IMG/VR virus record: IMGVR_UViG_3300037882_003529
Span: 1-64,000 of that record
Length of the DNA: 64,000 bases
From: a virus
Reading direction: 5' to 3' (one strand)
Part shown: in pieces, positions 51,486 to 61,058 of the stretch
Numbering within the stretch: position 1 is the first letter of the stretch
Layout of the letters: each line of letters starts with the position of its first letter
Program-made: the position numbers and the translations under genes
The notes under the pieces: generated by a model
What the model saw: the letters and a program-made list of their open reading frames with translations, nothing else
Databases searched by the model: none
Told to the model about the DNA's origin: nothing

Positions 51486-53393
51486 TTATAGAATTTCGCA
51501 AACATCTCCACTACACGCCATTGTTTGTGTAGCTACAGTTTGATCTACTCCATTTTCATAAAGTCCTAATTTACTCCAATCAGAGTTTTTAGGCATTTTA
51601 GCTTCAAGTTCAATCAATTCAGCTTCAGTCACTTCTTGATAAGGAGCTTGACGATATGAATGATCACTATGTGGTAAGAAACTTACTCCACCAATTTGAT
51701 CAAAATGATCATAAACCCATGCACCAACAGACAACCACTCATGTTCTTTAACGTATACAGTGATTGATGGATTGTGTTCACACCAGTTTTCTTTAAAGAT
51801 CAAATAGTGTTCAAGTTGATCTATCGCAGAAATATCATTTCTAAAAACAGAGGTTGCAGGAGCTCTAATTGGAAATGAGAACACATACGTCATATCTGGC
51901 TTCATGACGTCGTCTTCATGAGGAAATCCTTCATCGACCATCAGTAAAGCAAGTGGATCTTTTTTGTCTGCTCGAACTGTTCGAATATAGAATTTAGAGT
52001 ATCGTGGATGTATACCAGAAGCAGAATCTACAAGAGTGGAAACTGTTCCGCTTGGTTTTACTGTCGTGATCGCTGCAGAAGGATTAATTCCGAGTTTATT
52101 AGCCCATTCTTCGTTGGTTTCTACAGTCAATTCTCTTAATGATGTAAGAATTGTAGACAAACCAGATTCATAAGAATCTTCACGTCCTGAAAGGATAGGG
52201 TGATCCATAATTCCAGTCATCGAAACACCAAGCAATCTTTCTTCTTCGGCGTTTTTCTTCCATATCGGTCTAAGATATTTGAAGTTAGTTAATGTAGATT
52301 GGAATGTGCCCATAATAGAAGCAATTCGAACCTTTCGCTTTAAATCTTCCAAGGTATCAGTTGATCTTACGACTGCTTCAGTAAGATTACAAAATCCATT
52401 CGGTCGTAAAATGATTTCACCGCATGGATTTGTACCATATTCGAAATTAGGATTTCTACGACCGTATTCTTTTGCTTTTTTAACTGCACTTAATCTTGAG
52501 AAAATGCCACGCTCTCCAGACTTTGACTCATAAAGAGAAAGCCATTCTTTCATGAAGATACCAATTTCAGGTCGATCAGCATAAACGGCAGAATTATTCG
52601 CAAGAGCTCGTTGAGCGTTGGTTTCCCACCATTGTCCTGATTTTGCTGTTCGCATTCGATCATCACTCAAATTAGAGAGACTAATCAGAGCAGAACGACG
52701 AACTCCACCTACAACAACAATATCACCGATTTTGCAAACAATATCATGACATTCAATGCTTTTTAATTTTCGACCTACAGCGCCTTCGAAAGTTTTAATT
52801 GTGAATTGGAATAAATCGACCAACGGTTCAGGACCTGACGCTCGACCTCCAAAAACTTTTAAGCGAGCTCCTTTTGGACGGACTTTTGAAACATCCCATT
52901 TAGGAATTTTTCCACTCCAAAGAAGACTTAACAATTCACGATATGCTGAAGCCCATCCAATTTTAGAATCAGCAACAACAATCGTTGTATCAGATCGATG
53001 TAATTCTTCAGGAACTTCAGGTAATTTAGCAATATTCTGTCGCTCAACAGAAAAACCAACTCCAGTTCCTAACATCAGAATATAGAGAATTTCGTCAAAT
53101 GCTCGAGGATGATCGATTGGAGTATAAGAACAATTATATCCTGCTACTTCATCTCGGTCTAAAGCTTGTCCTGCAACCATCAAACATCTCATTGATGGCA
53201 TCACATCACAATTTAAGATTGCTGTTCTAATCTCTTCTTTTGGATATGTGTCTGGAAATCTTCCAGCGAAAAAGTTGACATATCGATCAACAGTTTCTTC
53301 CCAATTTTCACGACGTCCTAGATCATCTCTCCATCTAGCATAACGGCTTGCGTGAACATATCTTTGTAATTCAGTGCTTAATACTTCTGACAT
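51486..53393 (-). CDS. nrdJ: Class II (B12-dependent) ribonucleotide reductase
   Basis: 635 residues. A single-chain, adenosylcobalamin-dependent reductase: VMPSMRCLMVAG near 48, GYNCSYTPIDHPRAFDEILY (first redox Cys, about 83), EYGTNPCGEIILR (active-site Cys, about 318), FCNLTEAVV, VKPSGTVSTLVDSASGIHPRYS (about 450), and the C-terminal redox pair CSGDVCEIL. Length and C-terminus match the monomeric RTPR type (Lactobacillus-like) rather than NrdAB, and no small subunit is encoded nearby. It makes deoxynucleotides without oxygen but needs cobalamin from the host. Confidence 0.93.
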   Translation of the reverse strand: MSEVLSTELQRYVHASRYARWRDDLGRRENWEETVDRYVNFFAGRFPDTYPKEEIRTAILNCDVMPSMRCLMVAGQALDRDEVAGYNCSYTPIDHPRAFDEILYILMLGTGVGFSVERQNIAKLPEVPEELHRSDTTIVVADSKIGWASAYRELLSLLWSGKIPKWDVSKVRPKGARLKVFGGRASGPEPLVDLFQFTIKTFEGAVGRKLKSIECHDIVCKIGDIVVVGGVRRSALISLSNLSDDRMRTAKSGQWWETNAQRALANNSAVYADRPEIGIFMKEWLSLYESKSGERGIFSRLSAVKKAKEYGRRNPNFEYGTNPCGEIILRPNGFCNLTEAVVRSTDTLEDLKRKVRIASIMGTFQSTLTNFKYLRPIWKKNAEEERLLGVSMTGIMDHPILSGREDSYESGLSTILTSLRELTVETNEEWANKLGINPSAAITTVKPSGTVSTLVDSASGIHPRYSKFYIRTVRADKKDPLALLMVDEGFPHEDDVMKPDMTYVFSFPIRAPATSVFRNDISAIDQLEHYLIFKENWCEHNPSITVYVKEHEWLSVGAWVYDHFDQIGGVSFLPHSDHSYRQAPYQEVTEAELIELEAKMPKNSDWSKLGLYENGVDQTVATQTMACSGDVCEIL

Positions 53394-53406
53394 CTATTGC
53401 TCCTAG

Positions 53407-54426
53407 TTAACGACATCTTTTCCACTCTGTTAATTTTAAAAGGGCTCCCATGCCTTGATATGAATGGCGTATAGCCAATGCTGTAATTTCTGAACGGCTT
53501 AGTTTTAATTCAAGGTTAAGTTCATTGGGATCTTTTTCTTGGTACTTCTCTGGCATCAATGTAACTCGTGCTCCGGATTCGGCGAGTGCTTTGATTTTTC
53601 TGACCACTTGTGGATTTCTTGGCTCTTGGTCAAGATACCATATACAATTTGTGAAATCTTTTTCTGAGGCGTTTTGGGCTCCACAGATTGCAATTGAATT
53701 TTCGACAAAAAAGGTATCAAATGGACCTTCCAAAATAACTACAGGATGGTCTGTAATTATGTTGTCTCGGCCGAATATCATTTTTCCTGGCTTAAATTGA
53801 ATTGTTGCATATCGAAGCTTAGATTTATTGATTGCTCGACCTTGAACTCCGATTATTCCATTAATTGGATCAATTAATGGAATAATAATTCTTCCTTCTT
53901 TTTGTTTGACTTCAATTGGTGCCATGGACAAAGTTTTACAAGTTGTCCAAAAATCTTCTGACCACCAGAGTCTATTCAACATTTCTTCTGGAATTCCGCG
54001 ATTATCGCAGTAAATTCGAGCTGGATGAGACCAATGAATTACAGATAAAGGTTCGAAATGATCAGACAGTTTAAGAACTTTCTTGAATTCTGGTCGATCA
54101 TAGAATGTCTTTTTGTTATTCCAAAAATCAACATCAATTTCTTTTGGAGCTTTTCCAGAGAATTTTTCGAAAATGTATTTTCGATATGTGTCAGGAAAAT
54201 GATCTTTTAGTAACGTAGAAAAAAGACAATGCTTTCCACAATTGAAACAGCGATAAGAAAGCTCACCGGGGTTCTTTATAGATCTCTTAAGGTTTCCTCT
54301 TGCTTTAGTTTTGTCTTTATCAGAATCTCCGCAATAAGGACACCGAAAATTGTATCGGTCTGGTCCTGGTCTTGAAAATCTGAGCAGACTCGACGAAATT
54401 TCGAAAACGTAATGAGAATCAATCAA
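53407..54426 (-). CDS. 61: gp61-like DNA primase
   Basis: 339 residues (T4 gp61: 342). Synthesises RNA primers with the gp41 helicase. N-terminal zinc ribbon FRCPYCGDS...YRCFNCGKH (about 28-66), TOPRIM motif VVILEGPFDTFFV (about 223-235) and CIWYLDQEPR (about 256-265, the D-x-E/D motif). The frame begins with TTG (no ATG is near); the start overlaps head-to-head with the plus-strand gene at 54412 by 15 bp. Confidence 0.93.
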   Translation of the reverse strand: MIDSHYVFEISSSLLRFSRPGPDRYNFRCPYCGDSDKDKTKARGNLKRSIKNPGELSYRCFNCGKHCLFSTLLKDHFPDTYRKYIFEKFSGKAPKEIDVDFWNNKKTFYDRPEFKKVLKLSDHFEPLSVIHWSHPARIYCDNRGIPEEMLNRLWWSEDFWTTCKTLSMAPIEVKQKEGRIIIPLIDPINGIIGVQGRAINKSKLRYATIQFKPGKMIFGRDNIITDHPVVILEGPFDTFFVENSIAICGAQNASEKDFTNCIWYLDQEPRNPQVVRKIKALAESGARVTLMPEKYQEKDPNELNLELKLSRSEITALAIRHSYQGMGALLKLTEWKRCR

Positions 54427-54819
54427 GTGAAATTTACCGTACTAACAAAACAAAATTTCTTAATGTATGCAATTAAAGCATATGAATGCCCAACCGCAAA
54501 ATCAAACGACGATTTCAAAAAAGACATGAAAGCTTTTCCTTATATTGGAAAATTCTTAAATCGAATGAAACGTCTAGACAATGATGAACCCAAATGGAGA
54601 TTGTTGATTAACCATATCATAAATCTGCTTAATATCTTCAGACCTGTTGCTACAACTAGAATGCTATTATTCTATTTCCCGAAATTAGAAGACCGAGCAA
54701 TCATATTGGCAATTCTAGATGGATTGAAAAGTACACCAGCTCCTGAAAAAATCAAGGAAGTCGATATTCTTGAAATTAAACGGGATAAGCGGGTCGAAAT
54801 TTATATGCGCAGTCTCTGA
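54412..54819 (+). CDS. Conserved phage protein, plus strand, 135 aa
   Basis: 135 residues, helical. FTVLTKQNFLMYAIKAYECP, then FLNRM and LINHIINLLNIFRPVATTRMLLFYFP resemble a family of uncharacterised proteins found near late genes in T4-like phages (TVL-x-NF-x-YA...NHI-x-LYNVFG pattern). Function unknown. Divergently overlaps the primase start. Confidence 0.7.
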   Translation: MRINQVKFTVLTKQNFLMYAIKAYECPTAKSNDDFKKDMKAFPYIGKFLNRMKRLDNDEPKWRLLINHIINLLNIFRPVATTRMLLFYFPKLEDRAIILAILDGLKSTPAPEKIKEVDILEIKRDKRVEIYMRSL

Positions 54820-54852
54820 TAGATAATCCATCATAAATCTTGAGACAATGCT

Positions 54853-54984
54853 ATGAAACCAACAAAGCCTTTAAGCGGCCTATCAAGAAAACGTGAGGCA
54901 ACTACAACAGCAAACATTCCTTCTGTTCCAGTTCCAGTGTTTAAGAAACCAATGTCCAATCCTCCACCAAAGAGGAAGAAGTAA
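54853..54984 (+). CDS. Hypothetical small basic protein, 43 aa
   Basis: MKPTKPLSGLSRKREATTT onward, Pro/Lys-rich and probably disordered, ending PPPKRKK. Its stop overlaps the next start (TAATG), supporting it as a coupled gene. Confidence 0.55.
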   Translation: MKPTKPLSGLSRKREATTTANIPSVPVPVFKKPMSNPPPKRKK

Positions 54985-55574
54985 TGCCAATTGCGATGGG
55001 GGAAGCTGTAATCATTGCAGCTTTAATAGGATTGTTTGGTTCAATTTTGATCTTTTTTCTAAATGCTTGGAAAGAAAGACGTAAATTGAAATTATCAAAC
55101 GACGTAATTGAAGGCATGAGAAAAAGCCAGATTATCTACTCAATTGTAGAAGAAATTGTTTCGACTTCTTCCACAGAAAGAGGAATAATTTTTGCTGGTC
55201 ATAATTCAGGCGGAATTCCACGACCAAGTTCTTCTTTTTGGGTTTCTTCGATTTATTGGCATGCTAGAACACCTCAACAAGAGAAACAATTATCAGAATA
55301 TCAAAAACTTGAAGTTGATTCTCATTACATTTCAAATTTGTTAGATTGCGAACGAAGAGGTATGGTAGTTCTTTCTACAGAAAAAATGCCTTCATGTCTT
55401 TTGAAGAGATATTACGAAGCTGAAGGCGTTCAGCATTCTATTGTTTTCTTTTTGAAAATCGTTGAAAACAAATTTTTGTATCTGTCGGTCGCTAAATATG
55501 ATGCAACGCCATACGACGAAAAAGAAATCACAAAGATCGACATGAAAGTCGGAATGATTCGTTCTCTAATTTGA
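54984..55574 (+). CDS. Membrane-anchored protein with GAF-like domain
   Basis: 196 residues. N-terminal span (AVIIAALIGLFGSILIFFL, about 8-26), basic stretch (KERRKLK), then a cytoplasmic domain beginning IVEEIVSTSSTERGIIFAGHNSGG with the look of a small GAF-type sensor domain. Similar membrane proteins occur in T4-like phages without known roles. Confidence 0.6.
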   Translation: MPIAMGEAVIIAALIGLFGSILIFFLNAWKERRKLKLSNDVIEGMRKSQIIYSIVEEIVSTSSTERGIIFAGHNSGGIPRPSSSFWVSSIYWHARTPQQEKQLSEYQKLEVDSHYISNLLDCERRGMVVLSTEKMPSCLLKRYYEAEGVQHSIVFFLKIVENKFLYLSVAKYDATPYDEKEITKIDMKVGMIRSLI

Positions 55575-55577
55575 CAA

Positions 55578-56393
55578 CTAAACCATTTTCTTAAAATTCA
55601 GAGATTTTGAACTACTCTGAATAAATCCTTCTTCTACAGATTTGCCTTTCTCGATAGAATAAACTAACTTGAGATTAGATGGCAAATCTGTAGGGGTAAG
55701 AGAAACCCAATCGAATTTAATTTCAATACCAATCTTAGGATCGTAGTGAAATCCTCTAAATTTGATTGCTGTGACATCTCTCATTAGATTTTTAGCTAAA
55801 GCATCTGTTACTGTAGCATTTGTAGATTCTCTAAATTTTCCTTTGTAATCCACATACTTAAATCCAGTGGATTTTATTTTGGATTTAAGCCGATCAATGA
55901 ATTCTTTTGGTGGCGAAAATCGAAGATAAGGTTCTAAATTAGAAAGAATCTGAACTGAAGTCGAATTGACCCACAAATATTTGACTCCTTGCTCAACCGA
56001 GACTGAAACGTTATTGACATTATTGATGTTGTCGATTCGTTTAGTTCGGTTCACTCCTGTTATCAACAGGGAACAAGAACCAAGAGACATTATAGTTACA
56101 TCAATCAAGTTCTTGATGTACTCTGTGGTGTCTCTGGTGATCACGGGTGCCTTGAATTTTTCAGCAACCAAGGTGACTGTATGACCTTGAATTTGAATTT
56201 CATACAGTGGTCTAAATTTATTTCTATCGACTGCTTTGGCAGTTGGATCTATTTGTCGAACTTGATCTAAAACTTCCAACAAAGTTTTCTTTGCTGAATG
56301 ATCTGATACAATCACAATGATTCGATTTGATCGATCAATGGCAGCGTCTAATTTGATTCGAAGTAAAGAGGTCAGTAATTCTTTAGAAGTCAT
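55578..56393 (-). CDS. Hypothetical protein, 271 aa
   Basis: About 271 residues from the ATG at 56393, which overlaps the helicase stop (TGATG); a TTG four codons earlier is possible. Alpha/beta, basic C-terminal half. Lies between helicase and the convergent plus-strand genes; a replication role is possible by position only. Confidence 0.6.
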   Translation of the reverse strand: MTSKELLTSLLRIKLDAAIDRSNRIIVIVSDHSAKKTLLEVLDQVRQIDPTAKAVDRNKFRPLYEIQIQGHTVTLVAEKFKAPVITRDTTEYIKNLIDVTIMSLGSCSLLITGVNRTKRIDNINNVNNVSVSVEQGVKYLWVNSTSVQILSNLEPYLRFSPPKEFIDRLKSKIKSTGFKYVDYKGKFRESTNATVTDALAKNLMRDVTAIKFRGFHYDPKIGIEIKFDWVSLTPTDLPSNLKLVYSIEKGKSVEEGFIQSSSKSLNFKKMV

Positions 56394-57790
56394 CAAAATT
56401 TCCAAGTATCAAATGATTTTTCAGGAGGCTTTTCGTGAGTTAATTTCTTCACGGCTTCAGCCTTCTCTCTATTTTCTTTGAATTGCTCTCTTGGGTCTTC
56501 AGTCGACAAATCATGAAGTCTCATCTGAGCTTTATGAATACCCATTGGAAATTTGATATTCTTTTCAGTGATTGGGCCATATCGATTTTTAAGTTGTTTG
56601 AACATAATCAAACCACGAGCATCCATTTCTACGCTTGTAATAATCCCAAGGAATAAATCAAGAGAATTTGGCAAACCAAAAGATTCAGAAGTGTCATCAA
56701 TATTGATGTCTTCTCCGCTAGAAAAACCACCTCTATTAGACTGGGTAGACGACCACATCACTGCATTCCATTCAACAGCAAGTCCTCTTAATTCTTCGCC
56801 GATAGCTTTAATTAAGAAGAATGATCCAGCATCGGATTTCAGTCTTTGACTTGCGCAGATATTCACATAATCGACAATGATGACGTCAGGAACAAATCCA
56901 TCCTGAGCTTTCCATTGCTTTAACAAGAATCTCATGTGACCAACATGAGTACTTGAAGTTGGGAACTGCTTGATCTTCAGATTCCCATGAGTTAATTCTT
57001 TGAGCTTTGAAATTCTAGAAAGATAAGCATCTTTCGGTAAACTTTCTAGATTATCGATATCGATTTTAAGAAGATTTGCATCAATTCGTTCTCGAATTTT
57101 CTGTTCGCTCATTTCCATACTGAAGTAGGCAACATTTTTGCCTGCCATCAGATAGTTTGCCGACATATGGCATTTCGTTCCAGTTTTAAATCCACCAGTC
57201 TGAGTAGACATGAAAATGTTAAAAGTTCCTCGAGATGGACCACCTTTGGTGATCAAATCGAACATTTTTATTCCAGTGGGAAGTCTTACTTCATCAGAAT
57301 GATAATACTCATATTGTTCTTCGGCATCTCTAAAATAATCGTGACCAATCGATTGGTCAAGAGATACACTTAGAGAATTTTCAAACAACTGCGGCAATGA
57401 ATCAATTGTTTGCTTCTTGTCATGGCCTTCTAGAATAAAAATGGCATCTTTAACGGCCATAAACACTGATCGATTTTTTAACCAAGCTTGAGTTGAATCG
57501 ATCAGCCACTCAGAATCTACTTCAAATCTTTGTTCTCTCAAATGTTCTAATTTGTCATTGATTTGTTTGTTGACTTCTTCAGAAACGTGCAAAGCTGCCG
57601 CTTCAACAAACAAAGAATCCCATGTAGGTTTTCTACTAAATCGAGCCCAATGATTTTTGATCAATTGACAAATTCGTCTTTCATCTTCGCCTGAAAAGAA
57701 TCTTTCTTGTATGACTTCGATAGCTCTATTTGAATATGTCTCGTCAGTGATCAACTTTTCAAGAATCATATCCTCCATTCGTTCTGACAT
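56393..57790 (-). CDS. 41: gp41-like replicative DNA helicase (DnaB family)
   Basis: 465 residues (T4 gp41: 475). Walker A variant MSTQTGGFKTGTK (about 194-206), Walker B VIIVDYVNIC (about 307), then SSTQSNRGGFSSGEDINIDDTSESFGL (H3/H4 region, about 349-375) and a C-terminal LKNRYGP. Hexameric 5'-3' helicase that unwinds the fork and activates the primase encoded two genes away. Its start touches the end of the 149-residue gene. Confidence 0.93.
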   Translation of the reverse strand: MSERMEDMILEKLITDETYSNRAIEVIQERFFSGEDERRICQLIKNHWARFSRKPTWDSLFVEAAALHVSEEVNKQINDKLEHLREQRFEVDSEWLIDSTQAWLKNRSVFMAVKDAIFILEGHDKKQTIDSLPQLFENSLSVSLDQSIGHDYFRDAEEQYEYYHSDEVRLPTGIKMFDLITKGGPSRGTFNIFMSTQTGGFKTGTKCHMSANYLMAGKNVAYFSMEMSEQKIRERIDANLLKIDIDNLESLPKDAYLSRISKLKELTHGNLKIKQFPTSSTHVGHMRFLLKQWKAQDGFVPDVIIVDYVNICASQRLKSDAGSFFLIKAIGEELRGLAVEWNAVMWSSTQSNRGGFSSGEDINIDDTSESFGLPNSLDLFLGIITSVEMDARGLIMFKQLKNRYGPITEKNIKFPMGIHKAQMRLHDLSTEDPREQFKENREKAEAVKKLTHEKPPEKSFDTWKF

Positions 57791-58239
57791 TAGTTTAGAG
57801 CCTTTTTTGCTTTTTCTTTTTGAAATCGAATTTCCATTTCTTTTAGCTTGAACGCTGCCACTACATGCATAGCAAGATTTTCAAGATATTCAGAGACGGG
57901 TTTATCATATTTTAATAGACATCTTTTGATTTTTGCTGGCATATAAGGAGATTCACCTCCAACTATATCGCCTAATTCAACAGAATTGACTATTAAAAAT
58001 AATGGATTTCCTACAATATCAAGCCGATAAATCTCGATTCTCGGTTCATATTGAACAACTAATTTAGAAGCAGATTGAAGTCTAGCAACGTCTAATTCTT
58101 TAGGAGTTATATTGCCTGACCATTCTACATGGTAAAATTTTTCTAGAATCATGAACTCCAAAATGTCAGAAAAATCTGATGGGCTATGAGTATGACCAGC
58201 AATAAGATTTTGAATTTGATGTAGATGAATTGATGACAT
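57790..58239 (-). CDS. Hypothetical protein between uvsX and gene 41
   Basis: 149 residues. In T4 this position is held by gene 40; the sequence here is longer and I see no similarity. N-terminal His-rich helix (SIHLHQIQNLIAGHTHS), a central beta region and a basic coiled-coil C-terminus. Function unknown; a helicase-loading or assembly role is conjecture. Confidence 0.6.
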   Translation of the reverse strand: MSSIHLHQIQNLIAGHTHSPSDFSDILEFMILEKFYHVEWSGNITPKELDVARLQSASKLVVQYEPRIEIYRLDIVGNPLFLIVNSVELGDIVGGESPYMPAKIKRCLLKYDKPVSEYLENLAMHVVAAFKLKEMEIRFQKEKAKKALN

Positions 58240-58259
58240 ACATGCTCCTTAAATGAGAA

Positions 58260-58278
58260 ATCCTGGATATTCCAGGAT
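58260..58278 (-). other. Short hairpin after uvsX
   Basis: TCCTGGATATTCCAGGA forms a small 6-bp stem between uvsX and the next gene, followed by a mixed sequence; a weak terminator or mRNA-stability hairpin. Confidence 0.4.
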
Positions 58279-58303
58279 TTCTTGATCTACCAAAAGAAAA
58301 TTA

Positions 58304-59419
58304 TTATTCTTCTTCCACTTTAACTCCTTCTTCTGCATCAAGTTCAGCATCAATAGCCTCTAATTCAGGAATTGGGAGTGGTTTTTCTCCAACTTGATAC
58401 AAGAATAATTTTCCACAAGCTTTATCGATCGCATCTAGAAGTTCTTTCGTGTAAAAAGCCTCAGGAGTCGCCTTGATTTTTGCTTCGATTCGATTCGAAA
58501 ATTCCTTAGTACCATCAGGTAATTTCCATTTTATTCCTTCTTTTACGAATACTCCGCATCGACATCCAATTTCAAAGAGACCAGCATAACGATCAAGACC
58601 ATTGTCGAAATTCAAAACAGTTTCGACAACTTGCTGCTCTTTAGTAAATCGAGCTTTTGCAGTCTTAACAGAGATGATCGCACCAGTTACGCCATTTTCG
58701 TCTTTTTCTCTTTTCTTTGTCAAATCAAGAATAGTCGTACACGCATAAATTAAGCCACCACCGCCAGAAGATGTAGTGGTTGGACCATACCCACCAGTTC
58801 CCGTATAGATGTGATTGGTAATGAGCATCGGAACATTGTTGATTCCTTGAGCAATGTTGAGAACACGAAATGCGCCACGAATTAGCTTCGCTTTAGTCAT
58901 ATCGTTCTTGTCATTGCCATCAGTGATGTCAGTAGTTTCCTTAATAGTAGACAATTGACCCAATGAATCTAATCCCAGAAACAATCTGGGTGTTTTCCTC
59001 TGCTCTGGTGTAGTAGACTCAGCATAACCATTAATGATTTGAATCGCTAAAGTTCTGAATTGTTCAACAGTAGAAACAGCTAAAAACGATACTCGAGAAA
59101 TATCAATGCCTCTTGATTTTAGAGTATCGGTGGTGATTGCTGTTTCGGCATCAAAAATCACAGCAACATTTTCTGGATGAGCTTTAATGAAATACTCTAA
59201 AGCTTGAAGTAAGTACCAGGTCTTACCAACTCCTGATGCTCCATTTAAGCCGGTAATTTTATTTGAATGAAATCCACCATAGATAGATCCAGACAATAAA
59301 GCATTCATGGCATATGAACCAGTGTCGATATAACCCGTCAAATCACCAACACATCCAACTTTTTCTACTGTGGGCAGCTTAAGCTTTGCTGCAGTAGCAA
59401 TCGCTGAAAGCAAACTCAT
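58304..59419 (-). CDS. uvsX: UvsX/RecA-like recombinase
   Basis: 371 residues (T4 UvsX: 391). Walker A NGASGVGKTWYLL (about 59-71), Walker B RLFLGLDSLGQL (about 147), the L2-like loop GGYGPTTTSSGGGGLIYA (about 209-226) and an acidic C-terminal tail (ELEAIDAELDAEEGV). Catalyses strand exchange for recombination-dependent replication. One-base overlap with the 76-residue gene upstream; terminator-like repeat (TCCTGGATATTCCAGGA, about 58260-58276) lies downstream. Confidence 0.94.
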   Translation of the reverse strand: MSLLSAIATAAKLKLPTVEKVGCVGDLTGYIDTGSYAMNALLSGSIYGGFHSNKITGLNGASGVGKTWYLLQALEYFIKAHPENVAVIFDAETAITTDTLKSRGIDISRVSFLAVSTVEQFRTLAIQIINGYAESTTPEQRKTPRLFLGLDSLGQLSTIKETTDITDGNDKNDMTKAKLIRGAFRVLNIAQGINNVPMLITNHIYTGTGGYGPTTTSSGGGGLIYACTTILDLTKKREKDENGVTGAIISVKTAKARFTKEQQVVETVLNFDNGLDRYAGLFEIGCRCGVFVKEGIKWKLPDGTKEFSNRIEAKIKATPEAFYTKELLDAIDKACGKLFLYQVGEKPLPIPELEAIDAELDAEEGVKVEEE

Positions 59420-59649
59420 TAGACTCTCTTCTTAACAAAAGAATCTACAATATCATAGATTCGCCCATCAAAAGATATTTCAAGAGTACCATCAGGAAGA
59501 GGGACACATTCAACATCACCTAAATTTGATCCGTCAATAAATTGACTTGCGGTTTCAGCAGTCTCTAAAGAAACAGCTGTATTGCCAGAGGATTCCCAAG
59601 AAGATCCTGCTTGACATGATTCGTAAACAGTTTGAACTTGTTTATTCAT
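59419..59649 (-). CDS. Hypothetical protein, 76 aa
   Basis: 76 residues, acidic, Ser-rich, ending IYDIVDSFVKKRV. Coupled to uvsX by a one-base overlap. No motif recognised. Confidence 0.55.
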   Translation of the reverse strand: MNKQVQTVYESCQAGSSWESSGNTAVSLETAETASQFIDGSNLGDVECVPLPDGTLEISFDGRIYDIVDSFVKKRV

Positions 59650-59679
59650 TTATTACTCCTTAAATTAAGTTAAATTCTA

Positions 59680-60708
59680 TCATGAAAAGAATTGAGCCAA
59701 TCCCGATTTATCGGATTCTTTTTCTTTGATTAATCGAGGATCAAGAATTTTTCTTTTTGATATTAATCCCGGATTTGAAACAAATCTCTGAAATACAGAA
59801 AATTGACAACAAGCAATTTCAACACCAAATGTGGTTAATCGATATGCGTCAGGATCTGGATTTAGCTTATTCTTTTCAAATGCTGGGATCCATTTAACAT
59901 CATATTCCAGCAGTGATTCTTGGTCTTTCTTGATCTCTAAAATAGCATCCATGTATTTTTTAGGAGAAAGACCAGGATATAATTGACCTAACGTTTGGCA
60001 TGCTCCTGGACCAGGTACACAAAAATCTTCATTTTCATCCATTTGAAGATCTTCGCATCGAGACAAATTACATGTAAAGTGATAGCCGTAATAAGCACCA
60101 ATCCCAGGTCGCTTGGTTAATTCTCGATACGATTCTTCAATTGTCGGTTGATTTTGAAAAAATTCGATTAATCCTTTGTCTTCAAAAGAAGAAACCCAAG
60201 ACAAAATATCAGAAGCATGCATCTTTCGATTCATATCTCCTGTTTGATATCTCATATAGTTTCGAGCAGCAGTTTGGAGAGAAGTTCGTAATTCTGTTTT
60301 ACCCCAAATAGATTTCTTCGTTGTATTCAGATTATGAAGACATCTTTCTCTATAATCTGAATCGACGCGAAATTTCATGAAATCTACGTATGAATCTTTT
60401 TGGCCAGCTGCAACTTCAACAGCTTCTGATGGACCATAAAACTTCACGACAGCAGAATTTAAGACTTTGTCTCGAAATTCAACTCTATCATTAAAGACTA
60501 CACGATTTAACCACATCACTTCATCATGATGTGATCGATTTGGATGCCAATACATCACTTCAATATCAAGAGCTCGCTTTTCATCTTCGTTAAAATGATC
60601 AGCAGGGACATAAGAATATCCTTTTCCCTGCTGTTTAAGAAGCTCACGCTCATTTATTGCATTAACGAATCTACCAAATTCTTTAAGAACAGATTCGTTA
60701 ATCGGCAT
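59680..60708 (-). CDS. Putative thymidine-hypermodification enzyme (aGPT-PPlase family)
   Basis: 342 residues. The segment ELTKRPGIGAYYGYHFTCNLSRC (about 194-216) is a helix-hairpin-helix of DNA-glycosylase type, followed by ENEDFCVPGPGACQTLGQLYPG (about 224-245). The D/E-x-F-x-V-P-G-P-G-A motif together with that HhH is, as I recall, the signature of the alpha-glutamyl/putrescinyl-thymidine pyrophosphorylase family, which attaches groups to pyrophosphorylated hydroxymethyl-uracil in DNA. A matching base kinase is not in the window. Function inferred from motif similarity. Confidence 0.65.
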   Translation of the reverse strand: MPINESVLKEFGRFVNAINERELLKQQGKGYSYVPADHFNEDEKRALDIEVMYWHPNRSHHDEVMWLNRVVFNDRVEFRDKVLNSAVVKFYGPSEAVEVAAGQKDSYVDFMKFRVDSDYRERCLHNLNTTKKSIWGKTELRTSLQTAARNYMRYQTGDMNRKMHASDILSWVSSFEDKGLIEFFQNQPTIEESYRELTKRPGIGAYYGYHFTCNLSRCEDLQMDENEDFCVPGPGACQTLGQLYPGLSPKKYMDAILEIKKDQESLLEYDVKWIPAFEKNKLNPDPDAYRLTTFGVEIACCQFSVFQRFVSNPGLISKRKILDPRLIKEKESDKSGLAQFFS

Positions 60709-61057
60709 TATTGAATCTCAATGTTAATCTTGTCTGTTCGATGCGATTAAGTTCCTGTTCCCACATAGAAGGATCTATATTGTCATGCAACTCCTGAAGC
60801 GATGATATAAATTCAGAATAAGCTTCAGGTACAAACTCTTCTCCAACAAGATCAAGCCAACTAAGTTCCATGAATGGCTGATATTCACTATCTGCAATTA
60901 GACAACCTGCTGCACATTTTAGTCCATTGATTCCACGATATAAACAACGATCTCCAGAACGATCTTTAGATCGTTCTTTTTGTTTAAGTAAATGAGCTTT
61001 GACTTGCTCAAACACTTCTCTTTCTGTTGCATTAGCTAATGTGCTAAGAGTAATCAT
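60698..61057 (-). CDS. Hypothetical protein, 119 aa
   Basis: Start chosen at the ATG at 61057, two bases after the upstream stop; the frame extends seven codons further to a GTG. The stretch CLYRGINGLKCAAGCLIADSEY (about 39-60) resembles a Cys-containing motif found in unnamed phage proteins (K-CA-G-L-I-D-E-Y). Possibly metal-binding. Function unknown. Confidence 0.62.
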   Translation of the reverse strand: MITLSTLANATEREVFEQVKAHLLKQKERSKDRSGDRCLYRGINGLKCAAGCLIADSEYQPFMELSWLDLVGEEFVPEAYSEFISSLQELHDNIDPSMWEQELNRIEQTRLTLRFNNAD

Positions 61058-61058
61058 G

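Noticed and set aside
52279-53085. Plus-strand frames over the RNR gene
   Set aside because: Shadows of the strongly conserved minus-strand class II RNR.
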